From Crossaster papposus (taxonomy: Eukaryota > Echinodermata > Asteroidea > Velatida > Solasteridae): a DNA stretch of 64,000 nt. The stretch is from assembly GCA_037893245.1 (NCBI GenBank), contig JBAIAA010000807.1, positions 372,001-436,000 on the forward strand, written 5' to 3'. Below the pieces are notes generated by a model. The model did no database searches, was not told where the DNA came from, and saw only the letters and a program-made list of their open reading frames with translations. Below, in pieces: positions 1 through 10,467 of this stretch; positions within the stretch are counted from its first letter, which is position 1, and every line of letters starts with the position of its first letter. The position numbers and the translations under genes are program-made.

Positions 1-150
1 ATCAGATCTTCCACTCGAACATTGCCAGTGGAAGTTCCGTACATGTACATCAGAGGTTTTATCACACGGTCGGTAAGATCGCCATTTTGCTGGTACATGA
101 AAAACACGAGGCTCGCAAAAATTAGTGCCAGTACCACTACGTATACCTTC
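1..150 (-). CDS. GCNT-like GT14 glycosyltransferase paralogue, N-terminal exon portion (runs off window)
   Basis: Read on the minus strand, an exon opens at 150 just after an acceptor (T-rich tract ending in GCAG) and runs off the left edge. It encodes a short hydrophobic signal-anchor (motif VVVLALIFASLVFF), then a stem that nearly matches the start of the larger copy at 17658-18897, including the motif GNVRVEDL. It has no stop or frameshift. The coding frame holds one extra TACATG unit (PLMYMYGTS here, PLMYGTS in the other copy). The initiator ATG must lie in an upstream exon that I could not locate. Inferred role: Golgi type II membrane glycosyltransferase of the core-2 beta-1,6-GlcNAc-transferase family. 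The catalytic domain lies outside the window, so activity cannot be judged. Confidence 0.6.
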
Positions 151-945
151 CTGCAAAAAAAAAAAAACTTCATTGTGCACACAGACACAGGCGGCGTGTT
201 GAAGTAAAATCGAGCTGTTGAGTCTTCAAAACTCGCCAAAATGTTTGATGTGCTTGTGACAGGGTTTGTTGATGAACTACACAAACAAAACTCGGGTCTA
301 AAGTCTGGTTTGTTAACCACATGAAGAACAAAACTATACTGACTATTTTCTTACACGTACATGTATCGGTACATGTACTGTACACATACAGTACAGTACA
401 ACTAACCTATACATTTGGGGTGTCCTTAATAAGGTTAATTTCCTTTCAACATGTTCAATAGTACGTATAGTACCACAAAGCATATACCGGTATATACAAA
501 GATTAAATGAAAACCCTGACCCTTACCTTACCAATCAGTCGAGTTTACTCAACCGTTTTGGGCATACATGTACCGGTAGTATTTGGTAAAGAAAGGGATT
601 TTTGTGATCTCCTTTCACACCCAGAAAACAATTCCATACAAATTTTACCCAAAGCAGTCCTGAGTTGAAAATCACAGGTGTGTGGAAAAGGGTACGCCCT
701 TGATTTTTCTAGGCGTGTGATTTTTCTAAGCATGTGATTCCGTGGTCCAAGCTGTAACTGGACAATATGGCCACTTTTTAAAAATATTCATCTTGGTTTA
801 CAGTAAAGCCCATGATGGTGTGGGCGTCGGCATCCAATCGCATACCTAAAACCAATTATCATTGATAAAGAGAGGGGAGGCTTATAAGTTTGGTACCCTG
901 TGGAGACCGTACACAATTGGGGCATAAGGAGTCTCAAAAGGTCTA
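1..945. repeat. Segmental duplication, copy 1 (partner 18738-19765)
   Basis: This interval aligns in the same orientation with 18738-19765. It covers the first GCNT-like exon, its acceptor and about 800 bp of upstream DNA. Similarity runs through the block containing GTGGGCGTCGGCATCCAATC and fades after the shared GGTACCCTGTGGAGACC. The copies differ by substitutions, by ACATGT-type expansions and by unrelated DNA at about 345-480. This indicates tandem duplication of the glycosyltransferase gene with its 5' flank. Confidence 0.85.
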
Positions 946-1270
946 TACACTGTCTTCTTGCATTTTGGATGTGAGGCATTCGCTATGTTGACAGCTGCTA
1001 CATGTGCAAGGAGGCTTATCATTGGAACTTGGAGTTTTGGTATGCTAGCTCTCCTGATGTTTCGGCTGATGGTCGTTTGAAAAATTCTACCCCGCCGTCT
1101 TGTTCTGAACTACGACTATATTATGTCTTTCATCGGACATGCTATCATCCATCTTGTATCCCACACTAACATCGTACACGAAGAGCTGTTTTTACGTGTA
1201 CATGTAGTAAGCGTGGGTACACATACATGTCTATTTGTACCAGCTCGACACGATCCTACAATAGATATCT

Positions 1271-2276
1271 ATGGATATTTCAATACACCCAGGTCCACGT
1301 AACGGTGCGGCACAAGTTCAGAATGCTGACTTGATAGACTGCAAGTCCAATGCACAACCAGGTAAACGTCAATATTCTCGATCTCAGTTGCTCAGCTTGC
1401 ATCACAAACATTTTTCATGTGATTCTGGTATACTTCACTTGCTCAAATTAAATAACTTTTTTTCGGTATAGAGGTAATTGTGCAGGCGTGCGTAGACGTA
1501 AGATTCCAGTTATTGTGAATCACTTTGACCGTGAAGTACATCTGTGGAAGCGTGCTCTTACAACGAATAATTAAACTTTGAGATACATATCGTGTGACCC
1601 TCAACAGCCATCTATGCAAGGGCATGCTATTCCTGATTTTGGTTTCAAACTTTGTACTCTTAATACAAGATCAGTGAAGAGTAAATATGCAGATTTTGGA
1701 TTGTGTGTCAACAAGTCGAGCCGACATTAACGCGCTAATGGAAACATGGTTTACTGTAGACGATGCAGCACACAGAGCTGAAATTACTCCACCTGGTTTT
1801 CATCTTAAGGATCACCCTCGTACTGGAAGGACTGGGTGCGGCACAGCTGTTCTCCTCAAGCAGAACATGAACATTACAGAGGTTTTAAGACCAGAATGCA
1901 CATCTTTCGAACAGTCAGAATGGATTATCGACTGCGGACGTAGTACGTGTACTCTGAGACTCATTATTTATAGACCACCGTACTCCAATCAGCATCCTGT
2001 GACTACCAGTCTGTTCTTTGATGAATTTAGTACGTATTTGGAATATATTGTGCTTTCATTGGATCCGGTTGTCGTGACTGGTGATTTTAACATACACATA
2101 GATACTCTTGATGACCGGGATGCTCTTCGTTTGCAGGAAGTTTTAGAATCAATGGGATTCCAACAACACGTTACTCAGCCAAAGCATGAACGGGGACACA
2201 TACTGGACTTATTTATCAATCGTCGTTATGATGATTTACTTCAGGATTTGCCAATTAACACCGGCGCGATGTCTGC
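1271..2276 (+). pseudogene. CR1/L2-like LINE, segment 1: ORF2 leader and endonuclease
   Basis: The segment opens with a leader typical of CR1-like ORF2 proteins (DISIHPGPRN, then YSRSQLLSL). The APE-type endonuclease follows: LCTLNTRSVKSKYADF at about 1650-1700 in one frame, then 1687-2276 in another frame with ALMETWF, VTGDFNIHID and LDLFINRR. This nuclease would nick target DNA for target-primed reverse transcription. Frameshifts and an in-frame stop in the leader show it is a decayed copy. The frame is cut at 2276 by another LINE and resumes at 4262, so this is the oldest layer of the nested cluster. CR1/L2-like is a judgement from motifs, not from a phylogeny. Confidence 0.8.
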
Positions 2277-2288
2277 AAAACTCTGGCA

Positions 2289-3131
2289 ATGCGAGGTGCT
2301 GAGTGCAACACAGACCATTTGCTCATTCGTACCCAAGTAAGGCTTCATATCCACACTTCACGAAATAAGTCTGCTGCAGCAACTAGGCGCCAGCTAAATC
2401 TCTCCAAACTTGATCTAGCTAAGGGTCGTGTCAATTTGCAGGTTGCAATCACAAACGCCATTAGCCAGGCTACAAACATCAGCAATACTGATAATATTGA
2501 TAGCCATTGGGACAGCATTCAGAAGACTGTATATAGTGCATCATCAGAGGCACTTGGTTACCCATCACGACAGCATGCTGATTGGTTTGATGACTCCCAG
2601 ATCCAGGACCTTCTCACGACCAAGCATGCTGCTCTTACAACACATCTTTCTGATCCGTCGTCACGCATCAACCTCGAACGCTTTCAGGAAGCCGGGGCTG
2701 TTCTGCAGAGGCATCTTCGTCATATGCAGGATAGTTGGTGGGACTCCAAAGCAACTGAACTACAACAGATGGCTGATGCTCATGACTCCAAAGGCTTCTA
2801 TAGATCTTTGAAAACCATATTTGGACCTAGGAAATCACCATTCTGTCACATTCTATCGGCTGACGGAATCACTCTCCACACCGAGAAAATTTTAACTCGT
2901 TGGCGTGAACATTTTGAGGTTCTCCTGAATAGGTCTATGCCAACACAAGAGGACCTTCTCGACCTGATTCCACAACGGGCAGTACATCCAAATCTCACTA
3001 GCCCACCTACTCTTGGGGATGTACAACATGTAGTGAGAAGCTTGTCCACGGGGGAAAGCTCCTGGTCTGGACAGCCTTCCAGCGGAGATCTACAAGCATG
3101 GAGGCACACTCCTTCAGTCGACACTTCATAA
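2289..3131 (+). pseudogene. LINE ORF2 linker region between endonuclease and reverse transcriptase
   Basis: The open frame begins with the end of the endonuclease domain (GAECNTDHLLIRTQ) and continues through the helical linker (WFDDSQIQDLL, SKGFYRSLKTIFGP, LTRWREHFEVLLNR). It stops at 3131 after a frame change: the normal join between the linker and the RT thumb/finger region is out of frame. It belongs to the element at 2277-4255 and is not an independent gene. Confidence 0.75.
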
Positions 3132-3132
3132 C

Positions 3133-4230
3133 TTGTTTCTCCGTTGCTGGGAGACTGAAGAACTACCCTCTGCTTTTAAAGATGCCCTTATAATCACAAT
3201 CTATAAGCGAAAAGGCAACCGTCAAGATTGTGGCAACTACAGAGGTATTTCCCTACTTTCAATTGCTGGAAAGATTCTTGGGAAATTGATCCTCAAGAAA
3301 CTGCAGACGGTAGCTGCCATCATTCTTCCTGAAAGTCAGTGTGGCTTTCGAGCCGGGCGCAGTACCATCGATATGGTCTTCACCCTTAGACAACTTCAAG
3401 AGAAATCACTGGAGCAAAACATGCCACTTTTCATTGCATTCATCGACTTTTCCAAAGCTTTCGACTCAGTGCCTGGACATCTACTATGGCAAATCCTTTC
3501 CAGATATGTCTGCCCAGATGAGTTAGTCAACCTGGTTAGAAAGTTCCACGATGGCATGTCCGGCCAAGTATCAGTTTCTGGAACCTCATCTACTCCGTTT
3601 GTGATCAACCATGGAGTAAAGCAAGGATGTGTACTGGCGCCTACCTTATTCACAATCTTCCTTTCGGCTGTATTGGAGGTTGTCTCCTTAAATGCGGCTG
3701 AAGGAGTTTACATCAAGACGCGTTTGGATGGCAGCCTATTTAACCTGAAGCGGCTTCAAGCCAAGACAAAAACACATGAGATCCGAGTACAGGAATTACT
3801 GTTTGCTGATGATGCTGCATTAGTAGCGCACTCTGAGGAAGATCTGCAGAGCCTTGTCGGTAAATTTGTTACAGCATCGTCTGCTTTCGGGCTAACCATA
3901 AATGCCGGGAAGACACAAGTTCTGTTTCAACCAGTGCCGGGTGTGCCAGGCACTCGACCTGCTATTCTGGTCTATGGTGAACCCCTTGAGACAGTGGATG
4001 GGTTCACCTGTCTCGGCAGTATAATAGCCAAGGACAATAGGCCAGACGATGAAGTAACCTCACGCATATCTGCTGCAGCTTCAGCCTTTGGTCGCTTGAA
4101 AAAGCGACTGTGGTCACAGCGTGGTGTCAAGACATCCACCAAGTGCAGGGTCTACCAGGCAGTGGTTCTGTCCGGTCTGTTGTTCCGCCGGGTCATGTGC
4201 GCTGTACCAAAAACACATCCGCAGATTTAA
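3133..4230 (+). pseudogene. LINE reverse transcriptase domain
   Basis: The RT palm motifs appear in order: NYRGISLLSIAGKIL, CGFRAGRSTIDM, FIAFIDFSKAFDSV (catalytic Asp), HGVKQGCVLAPTLF and LLFADDAALVAHSEEDL (catalytic FADD). The frame then continues into the thumb (FGLTINAGKTQV). It ends at 4230, short of a usual ORF2 C-terminus, just before the element's tandem tail. The enzyme would copy LINE RNA at a nicked target. It is frameshifted relative to 2289-3131, so this copy looks inactive. Confidence 0.85.
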
Positions 4231-4261
4231 CCATATCCAACTCCATATCCAACTCGTCTGC

Positions 4262-5050
4262 GAGTGACTGCCAATATATATATATTTATTTTCGGATCAT
4301 TTTTCAGTTGTTTGTAACTTGAAAATGTCAAAACCTGTGCTGCCTGTTAAATCTGTTTCAATTAGACGAGTAAAATCAATTGACATCGAATCCTTTAAGG
4401 ATAATTTGGCTCTGTCAGAAGTCTGTTTAAATCCACAAGAAAACCTTGATGATCTTATTGACTGCTATAATGAAAGTCTTTTGAATGTTCTTGACCGCCA
4501 CGCTCCTGTGGATAATAAAGTTATCAGCTCAAGACCACTTGTGCCCTAGTTTAACCAACACATTAAACACATCAAACAGTTACGTCGTAAGACTGAAAAG
4601 AAGTGGCCACTTTCTGGTAAAGACTCTGATTTGATCAGTTTCAAGATCTTAAGAAATCGAACCAATTTTATGATGTACATTATAAAGCGCGTCAAGAATT
4701 TTATACTAACATAGTCAGTGATAATAGTGGTAATTTTCGTAGACTATTTAGTTCAGTCAATAAACTTCTGAAACCCTGCGACAGGCATATTTTGTCTGAT
4801 AACACTGTCAACCAGGAATGGGCTAATACAGTAGTATGGGCAATTTGTTTGTCCTGAAAATTAAAGGTATTCATAATCAATTACCGGTATATATCATTTC
4901 GACAGGTGGTGCATGTACATGTAATTTGGTTAATGAACTTGATGTGCAGTTTGATCGTTTTGTCTCACTTACCCAGCATGATGTAAGGGCTTTTATTCAA
5001 AATGCCTCAAAAAAAAACTTGCTTTCTGGACCCCATGCCTACATGTACAC
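4262..5050 (+). pseudogene. CR1/L2-like LINE, segment 2: linker region
   Basis: The host LINE resumes here (frames at 4319-4549 and 4836-5050). Characteristic linker motifs are KSIDIESFKDNL, YNESLLNVLDRHAPV and SLTQHDVRAFIQN, ending with the CR1-type LDPMPT at about 5030-5046. In the family this is followed by a conserved NCLDVxLP motif, which in this window appears only at about 6870. The 1.8 kb between is therefore a later insertion. Several stops and frame changes show decay. Confidence 0.75.
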
Positions 5051-5166
5051 AGTTTCAATCAATCAACTCAACATTTATTTTAACATTGACATCCTCAGTT
5101 ACAATTCTTATGCACATAAAGGAGAAAACATGTATGTATTTACAGAGTATTCATCAGACATTACAT

Positions 5167-6160
5167 GGGTCTTTCCATAAATAAGGGGGCCAAAGAGGGA
5201 CATTGTGTTATTTCTCAAAATGTAATTTACTTTCTATATTCTTTGCATGTTCGTATGGTGGGGATAGCTCATACGTTTAATGTATAACTTCAATTTCTTG
5301 AATCAGATGTTTTGTTTTCATATACGATCCAAAACTATCCATCACACTGTAACGGAGACACCGGTGTCTCAGTTACAGTGTGAAGTGTGAAACTTGTGAC
5401 TTGTTTTGCCATAAATTAGTAGGTTTTCATTGAAAATTTAAATTTCAAAGGGTAATATGTAAACATCATTGGTATACTGTAATTCAGCTATTTTCAATGA
5501 AAACCTTCAAACGTTGGCCAAGCAGTAAAGGCCGACAGTTTTACACGTAACCGTGACACCATGGTGTCTTTGTTACACCGTGACTCAAAAAGTCCTGTCT
5601 CTCTTATTATGCATCATAAATGTCTGAATCTAGGAAAGTGCATAGTAATACATGCTACATACATGTACATGTAGCAGGTATTACTATGCACTTTGCTAGA
5701 TTCAGACATTTATGATGCATAATAAGAGAGACAGGACTTTTTGAGTCACAGTGTAACAAAGACACCAGTGTCACGGTTACGCGTAAAACTGTCGGCCTTT
5801 ACTGCTTGGCCAACGTTTGAAGGTTTTCATTGAAAATAGCTGAATTACAGTATACCAATGATGTTTACATATTACCCTTTGAAATTTAAATTTTCAATGA
5901 AAACCTACTAATTTATGGCAAAACAAGTCACAAGTTTCACACTTCACACTGTAACTGAGACACCGGTGTCTCCGTTACAGTGTGATGGATAGTTTTGGAT
6001 CGTATATGAAAACAAAACATCTGATTCAAGAAATTGAAGTTATACATTAAACGTATGAGCTATCCCCACCATACGAACATGCAAAGAATATAGAAAGTAA
6101 ATTACATTTTGAGAAATAACACAATGTCCCTCTTTGGCCCCCTTATTTATGGAAAGACCC
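5167..6160. mobile_element. ~1-kb foldback (long inverted repeat) element
   Basis: The two halves are near-perfect reverse complements centred at about 5664, each arm about 490 bp. The ends are GGGTCTTTCCATAAATAAGG and its complement. The outer sequence is flanked on both sides by ACAT, read as a 4-bp target duplication. The arms contain internal hairpins with GACACC...GGTGTC cores (for example CGGAGACACCGGTGTCTC). There is no protein-coding content, so it must be non-autonomous. It could form a ~490-bp cruciform or dsRNA hairpin if transcribed. Its terminus resembles the one at 17.68 kb, which suggests a shared transposase. Confidence 0.9.
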
Positions 6161-6174
6161 ACATAATCGAAAGC

Positions 6175-6850
6175 ATAAAAAGATGTCAACATGCAGGAAA
6201 ACGGTGAAGCAAAGCTTTTGTACCTTTCCCTGGGAATAAGCCATCCACTTATTTTGACAAGTTCAATATTAACATTTTTAATGGCTGTATCTACATCATG
6301 GTGATTATAAATTAAATTAGTATCATCTGCAAATAGACAAAAAGACATGAGATCGGAAGAACTACATATATCATTGATATAAATAATAAATAACAATGGA
6401 CCTAACACACTGCCTTGAGGGACTCCACAAGTGATGGACTGCTCTAAAGAATGTTGGGAATTGTAGGAGACAAACTGCCTTCTATCAGATACATAACTAC
6501 TGAACCAGTCCAAGGCTAACCCTCTGACACCAAAATGCTCTAATTTATTTAAAAGGATATCATGATTCACAGTATCGAAGGCATTTGAAAAGTCCAGGAA
6601 AATTCCAATAGAAAACTGCTTGTTCTCAAAAGCATCAATAATTTTACTAAAACACATCAAGAATAGCCAGCTCCATGGAGCGATTAGCTCTAAAACCATA
6701 TTGAGATTGAGACAAGAGGCCATACTTACTTATAAATGCAACCATACGACTGAACACAAGTTTTTCAAATAATTTAGAAAATACAGGTAAAACAGTAATA
6801 GGTCTATAATTAGTGAACTCCTGTCTACTACCACTTTTATAGGAACCACT
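6175..6850 (-). pseudogene. Reverse transcriptase of the minus-strand LINE
   Basis: Translating the minus strand gives the RT motifs in order: LSQSQYGFRANRSMELAI, SIGIFLDFSNAFDTVNH (catalytic Asp), [17 protein letters not shown] and MSFCLFADDTNLIY (FADD catalytic pair). The sequence then passes through KISGWL into unrelated residues and into the foldback element. A frameshift precedes about 6723. The order and spacing fit jockey/CR1-group LINEs. This is a remnant, not a host gene. Confidence 0.85.
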
Positions 6851-6866
6851 TTACCAATTTTCAATT

Positions 6867-8210
6867 TGGTTGTTAATTGCTTGGATGTTTGGTTACCATA
6901 ATTGACTAGAATTGTTAATCAATTACTTCAGTCGGGAGTTTTTCCAAATGAATAGAAGGAAGCTGTTGTAATTCCACTTTTTAAAAAGGCCAACTTGAAC
7001 ATTAGTAACTTTAAGAACCATCGGCCAATTAGTAATCTTCAGTTTTTATTCAAACTGACAGAAAGAGCGGTTTATGATCAGATTTATGGTTATGACATTA
7101 AATTCTATCTATCCACCTCAACAGTCAGCCTAAAGAAAGAATCAAAGCACGGAAACGGAAACGGTCAATATCACGAATGACATACTCATAAAAATGAACT
7201 CACAGCATGTTACCCTGTTGGTACTGTTGGATTTTAGTGCCGCTTTCGATACGGTTGACCATGGGATTTTGTTGCGGAGACTGGAAACAAACTTTGGGGT
7301 AACTGGTTTGGCATTGAACTGGTTCGGTCCTATTTGAATGGTAGACGTCAACGTGTGCTGATGCAAGGAACACTGTCCGACTATTTGATCTTGATTGTGG
7401 AGTTCCACAGGGATCTTGTTTAGGACCATTACTTTTTATTATTTATTCGTCTGGTTTATTTGATGTCATTAAGCATCATCTTCCAAATGTTCACTGTTAT
7501 GCTGATGACACAAACAAATGTCATTTCGGCCACGCAACACTGCTTGCCAAGAGCAAGCAGTAGCTGGTATGGAAAATTGTATCACTGACTTACGACGATG
7601 GATGTTGCATAATCGTCTCATGATCAATGATGCAAAAACAGAGTTCATTGCAATTGGCACTAGACAACATCTATCCAAATCAACTGTATCCAGTCTAACA
7701 GTTGGGGATGTCAGTGTAGATTCCTCACAATACATGTGGGAATTTGGCTTGACTCTAACCTTTCTATGGACAAGCACATAACTAAAGTTTGTTCGGTTGC
7801 TTTTTATCATTTACACAACATTCGGAGGATCCGAAAATACCTGACTAAGAGCACCTTGGAGGTGTTAACCCATGCTTTTGTGACTAGTCGTTTAGACTAT
7901 TGTAATGCTTTATTGTATGGCCTTCCTAACACTAAACTTGATAAGTTGCAGAGAGTTCAGAATGCAGCTGCAAGTCTGGTGTGCGGTCTGTCACAACGTG
8001 ACCACATATATTGTAACCTCAATATTGTGCGATTTACATTGGCTCCTGGTTTCCTTTGTATTCAGTTCAAGGTGTTGCTGCTTACATTTAAAATTCTTCA
8101 AAAGGGTCTATTCTGTGTAAGGACACAATACTGGCCGACAGTTGTGGTACACAGGGGTAAAACACAAATACTAATGGAAAGTTTTAATTTACTTATTAAT
8201 GTGTCATGAT
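6867..8210 (+). pseudogene. CR1/L2-like LINE, segment 3: reverse transcriptase and C-terminal domain
   Basis: The host LINE continues with [67 protein letters not shown] and HCYADDTN. The C-terminal thumb and tail follow: LMINDAKTEFIAIGTRQHL, then SMDKHITKVC, HAFVTSRLDYCNALLYGLP and KLDKLQRVQNAA. Frames shift at about 7230, 7500 and 7740, and there are stops, so it is dead. With segments 1 and 2 it reconstructs a ~3.1-kb element. Confidence 0.85.
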
Positions 8211-9394
8211 ATTGGACCATCGCCTACATGTACTTGAAAACAGCAATGGAAAGATATGTGCCAAGTAGATTTTCCTCCCTGCAGTGTTTTCTCTTGATTG
8301 CCGTATAAAATTAACGTTAGTTACATGGTGTACACTTTTCAGTAAAGTCAAGTCAAGTCAAAGAAAATTATTTTAATTAATTTTATTTAGGTTAATGTGA
8401 TCCTCCTATGTTAAAGTCAAAAAAGAAGAAGAGTGACTTCCTTTTTTTTTAATCAGCAAATTAAAAGGTGGACACCATAACTACATGTAACGTTAACTAG
8501 AATACTATTTCTTATACAACCATTTCAAATGCTTGGCAGTATGAAGATTTAAGGAAAACTAAATGTTGTAATTGACAACCAGTGATTAAATACCATTAGT
8601 TTTCAAGATCTAGTCATGCACGTTAACGTTAGTTACAAAAATGACGTGGACACCATAAATTTGAAATCAAGGCAAACATTTCAAGTGTGTCAAGTTTATT
8701 ATCACTTGCTCAACTAAAGCCTTCAAGGTACTTGCCTTAATTAGAAAGTGGCCTGTTTTTATTTTATGGTTCTCAAACAGGTTACCGTGGATACACAAAC
8801 CTGCCAACATGGCTGTCTACTGAAACCAACGTTAGTGTCCACTGTAACCAACGTAAACAAAAATTAAAAAAATTGCCACTCGCAGCAATTAGTATTCCTA
8901 CTAAAACATGGTAAAATGTTGGACTTAATGTTGATATGTTCCTTTTTTGTTGTTATTTACATGTCGATCTGGTAGAATTTAGGTAACAATTCCAACGTAT
9001 TCGATCAAAACTTACATGTACGTTAGTTACAATAAGACGCGAAACAAAATGCAGTGGACACGACGGTTAAAATATTCGTAAATTAGCAAATAAGTTTACA
9101 AACCTATTACAAGTGACCTTCAGGTCATCAACACAGGGTCCTTTTCATGTGTACTTGCCTATTCGGGATTCTGTTGATTACGAGTTAAATTGCGACAAAA
9201 TTTAACGTTAGTTACAAGTGAACACGAACATAAACGAGTGATCGATGTGTAGATTTTTTTCATCCTTACATAAATGGGAGGTGTACAGACATTTTACCTG
9301 ATGATTATGCAGCTACATGTAATTCAGAAAACAATTGCTTAGTTTGGCAAGGATGAGGTTTGTCCAAAAAAAGTCTGGCTTTTTGAACATCATA
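8211..9394. repeat. Non-coding stretch with reiterated CGTTAGTTAC and GTGGACACC motifs
   Basis: No gene is apparent. The motif CGTTAGTTAC or a close variant occurs near 8313, 8625, 9021 and 9205, with truncated forms near 8490 and 8828. GTGGACACC or its complement occurs near 8467, 8644, 8836 and 9055. The reiteration over ~900 bp resembles subterminal transposase-binding repeats of a DNA transposon. That reading is inference. Confidence 0.5.
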
Positions 9395-10045
9395 TGTGAC
9401 CTGTCACCACAAAATGAGAGTAAAGTCGCACAATGTGATTTGGAGATACATGTATGGCCATCCAAAGTCAAAATATGAAGGGGTGGTCAATTTTGAGATT
9501 TTGCCTAATTTGGAAAGCCTACATTTGTAAGTCCTCCTCTACATATTCCTTTTTTTGGGGTGCAGTGAGATGATCGAAAACCTCTTAAATTATTTTATTT
9601 TGAGTAGTGTTTGCGTAGTTAGTGTTTGGATTAAAGTCTATCAGTGGTCTAATTAACACGGTAATAAAATATGCAAATTATATGTCTTCGTAACTGTCCC
9701 ACGTTTTCGAAATTTTAATATTATGTTGGTTATACAATAGTTTGTATGTGCGGGAAGTTTCAAGAAGAAATAATGACTAGAACATAGCCGTTGCTATGCT
9801 CAACCGAACCTTACTTGTCCTGTTTGGCAATCTTTTGTGTGTTTTGTTCAGGATGTTTATAAGTAAGTTTTCTCACAAACACGTTTTTTGAAACACATGA
9901 CTTTCTGGAGCGCTGTAAAATGTCTTTATCGCAAAACCCCCAAGTGTTATACCATTGGAAAGTTCTCTTTCTCAAGAAATTGAAAATACCAATATCTCAA
10001 TTTTTAATTTTTCCGACTTTACTATTATATTGTGGTGACAGGTCA
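9395..10045. mobile_element. MITE/foldback family C, copy 1
   Basis: The ends are TGTGACCTGTCACCACAA and the near-complement TTGTGGTGACAGGTCA. The left arm (AGAGTAAAGTCGCACAATG, then a GGCCATCCAAAGTCAAAATA block) matches copy 2 at 30240-30864. The right arm beyond the terminal 20 bp or so does not match its own left arm, so this copy has lost most of its foldback symmetry. There is no coding content. Confidence 0.65.
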
Positions 10046-10467
10046 TATATGATGTGGTGGACATGTGTAACTTACATACATGTCTGTGAACACGCAGATC
10101 ATAGCATTCATTTTAGGTGCATATTTTTATTGTTTTATTTTTTTTTGTGGGCCAGTATATTCTGTCATCTACTTACTCAAGTAATATGCACAACATGATG
10201 AAAACAAATAAGGGATATTAAAGTCTTTGATTTAATGAAATTTTGTTTAATCTGTGTCCCGTTTTTAGATGCCATTTTGATGCTTGTAAACGTGAACGAA
10301 ACATCCTGTATTCACACATTATTTTATCTTCATTTATCTCTTAAACATACACAATGTACATGATGTACAATAAAATATAAAATAAAAAATGATTGCAAAT
10401 AATAACATTATATGAGAAAGTCAAGATTGTTTTTTGCCCCCCCCCCCCAACCCCGTACACTAAGGAA

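Larger units (their letters stand above)
2277..4255 (+). mobile_element. 5'-truncated non-LTR retrotransposon nested in the CR1-like LINE
   Basis: This 1979-bp insertion is flanked by the direct repeat GTCTGC (2271-2276 and 4256-4261), read here as a target-site duplication. It starts inside ORF2 after the endonuclease core (motif GAECNTDHLL). It carries the linker and reverse transcriptase and ends in a short tandem tail (CCATATCCAACT twice). The coding part is split into two frames at about 3130. The protein type is the one often annotated as craniofacial-development-protein-2-like or RTE-like in animal genomes. Removing it joins 2276 to 4262 inside the host LINE frame. Confidence 0.8.
5052..6866 (-). 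mobile_element. Second LINE, minus strand, inserted in the CR1-like LINE
   Basis: Read on the minus strand, this insertion begins at about 6866 inside an RT N-terminal region (TNYRPITVLPVFSKLFEKL). It contains an RT core and ends near 5052 in a TTGA/TGATTGATTG-rich 3' tail preceded by AATAAATG. It separates the host LINE motifs LDPMPT and NCLDVWLP. The region after the RT core is abnormally short, so an internal deletion is likely. It carries the foldback element at 5167-6160. I found no clear target duplication. Confidence 0.65.

Noticed and set aside
10393..10467. Upstream extension of the transposase-like frame through a poly-C run (CPPPPTP)
   Set aside because: The poly-C run is low complexity; the ATG at 10468 followed by a basic N-terminus is a better start.
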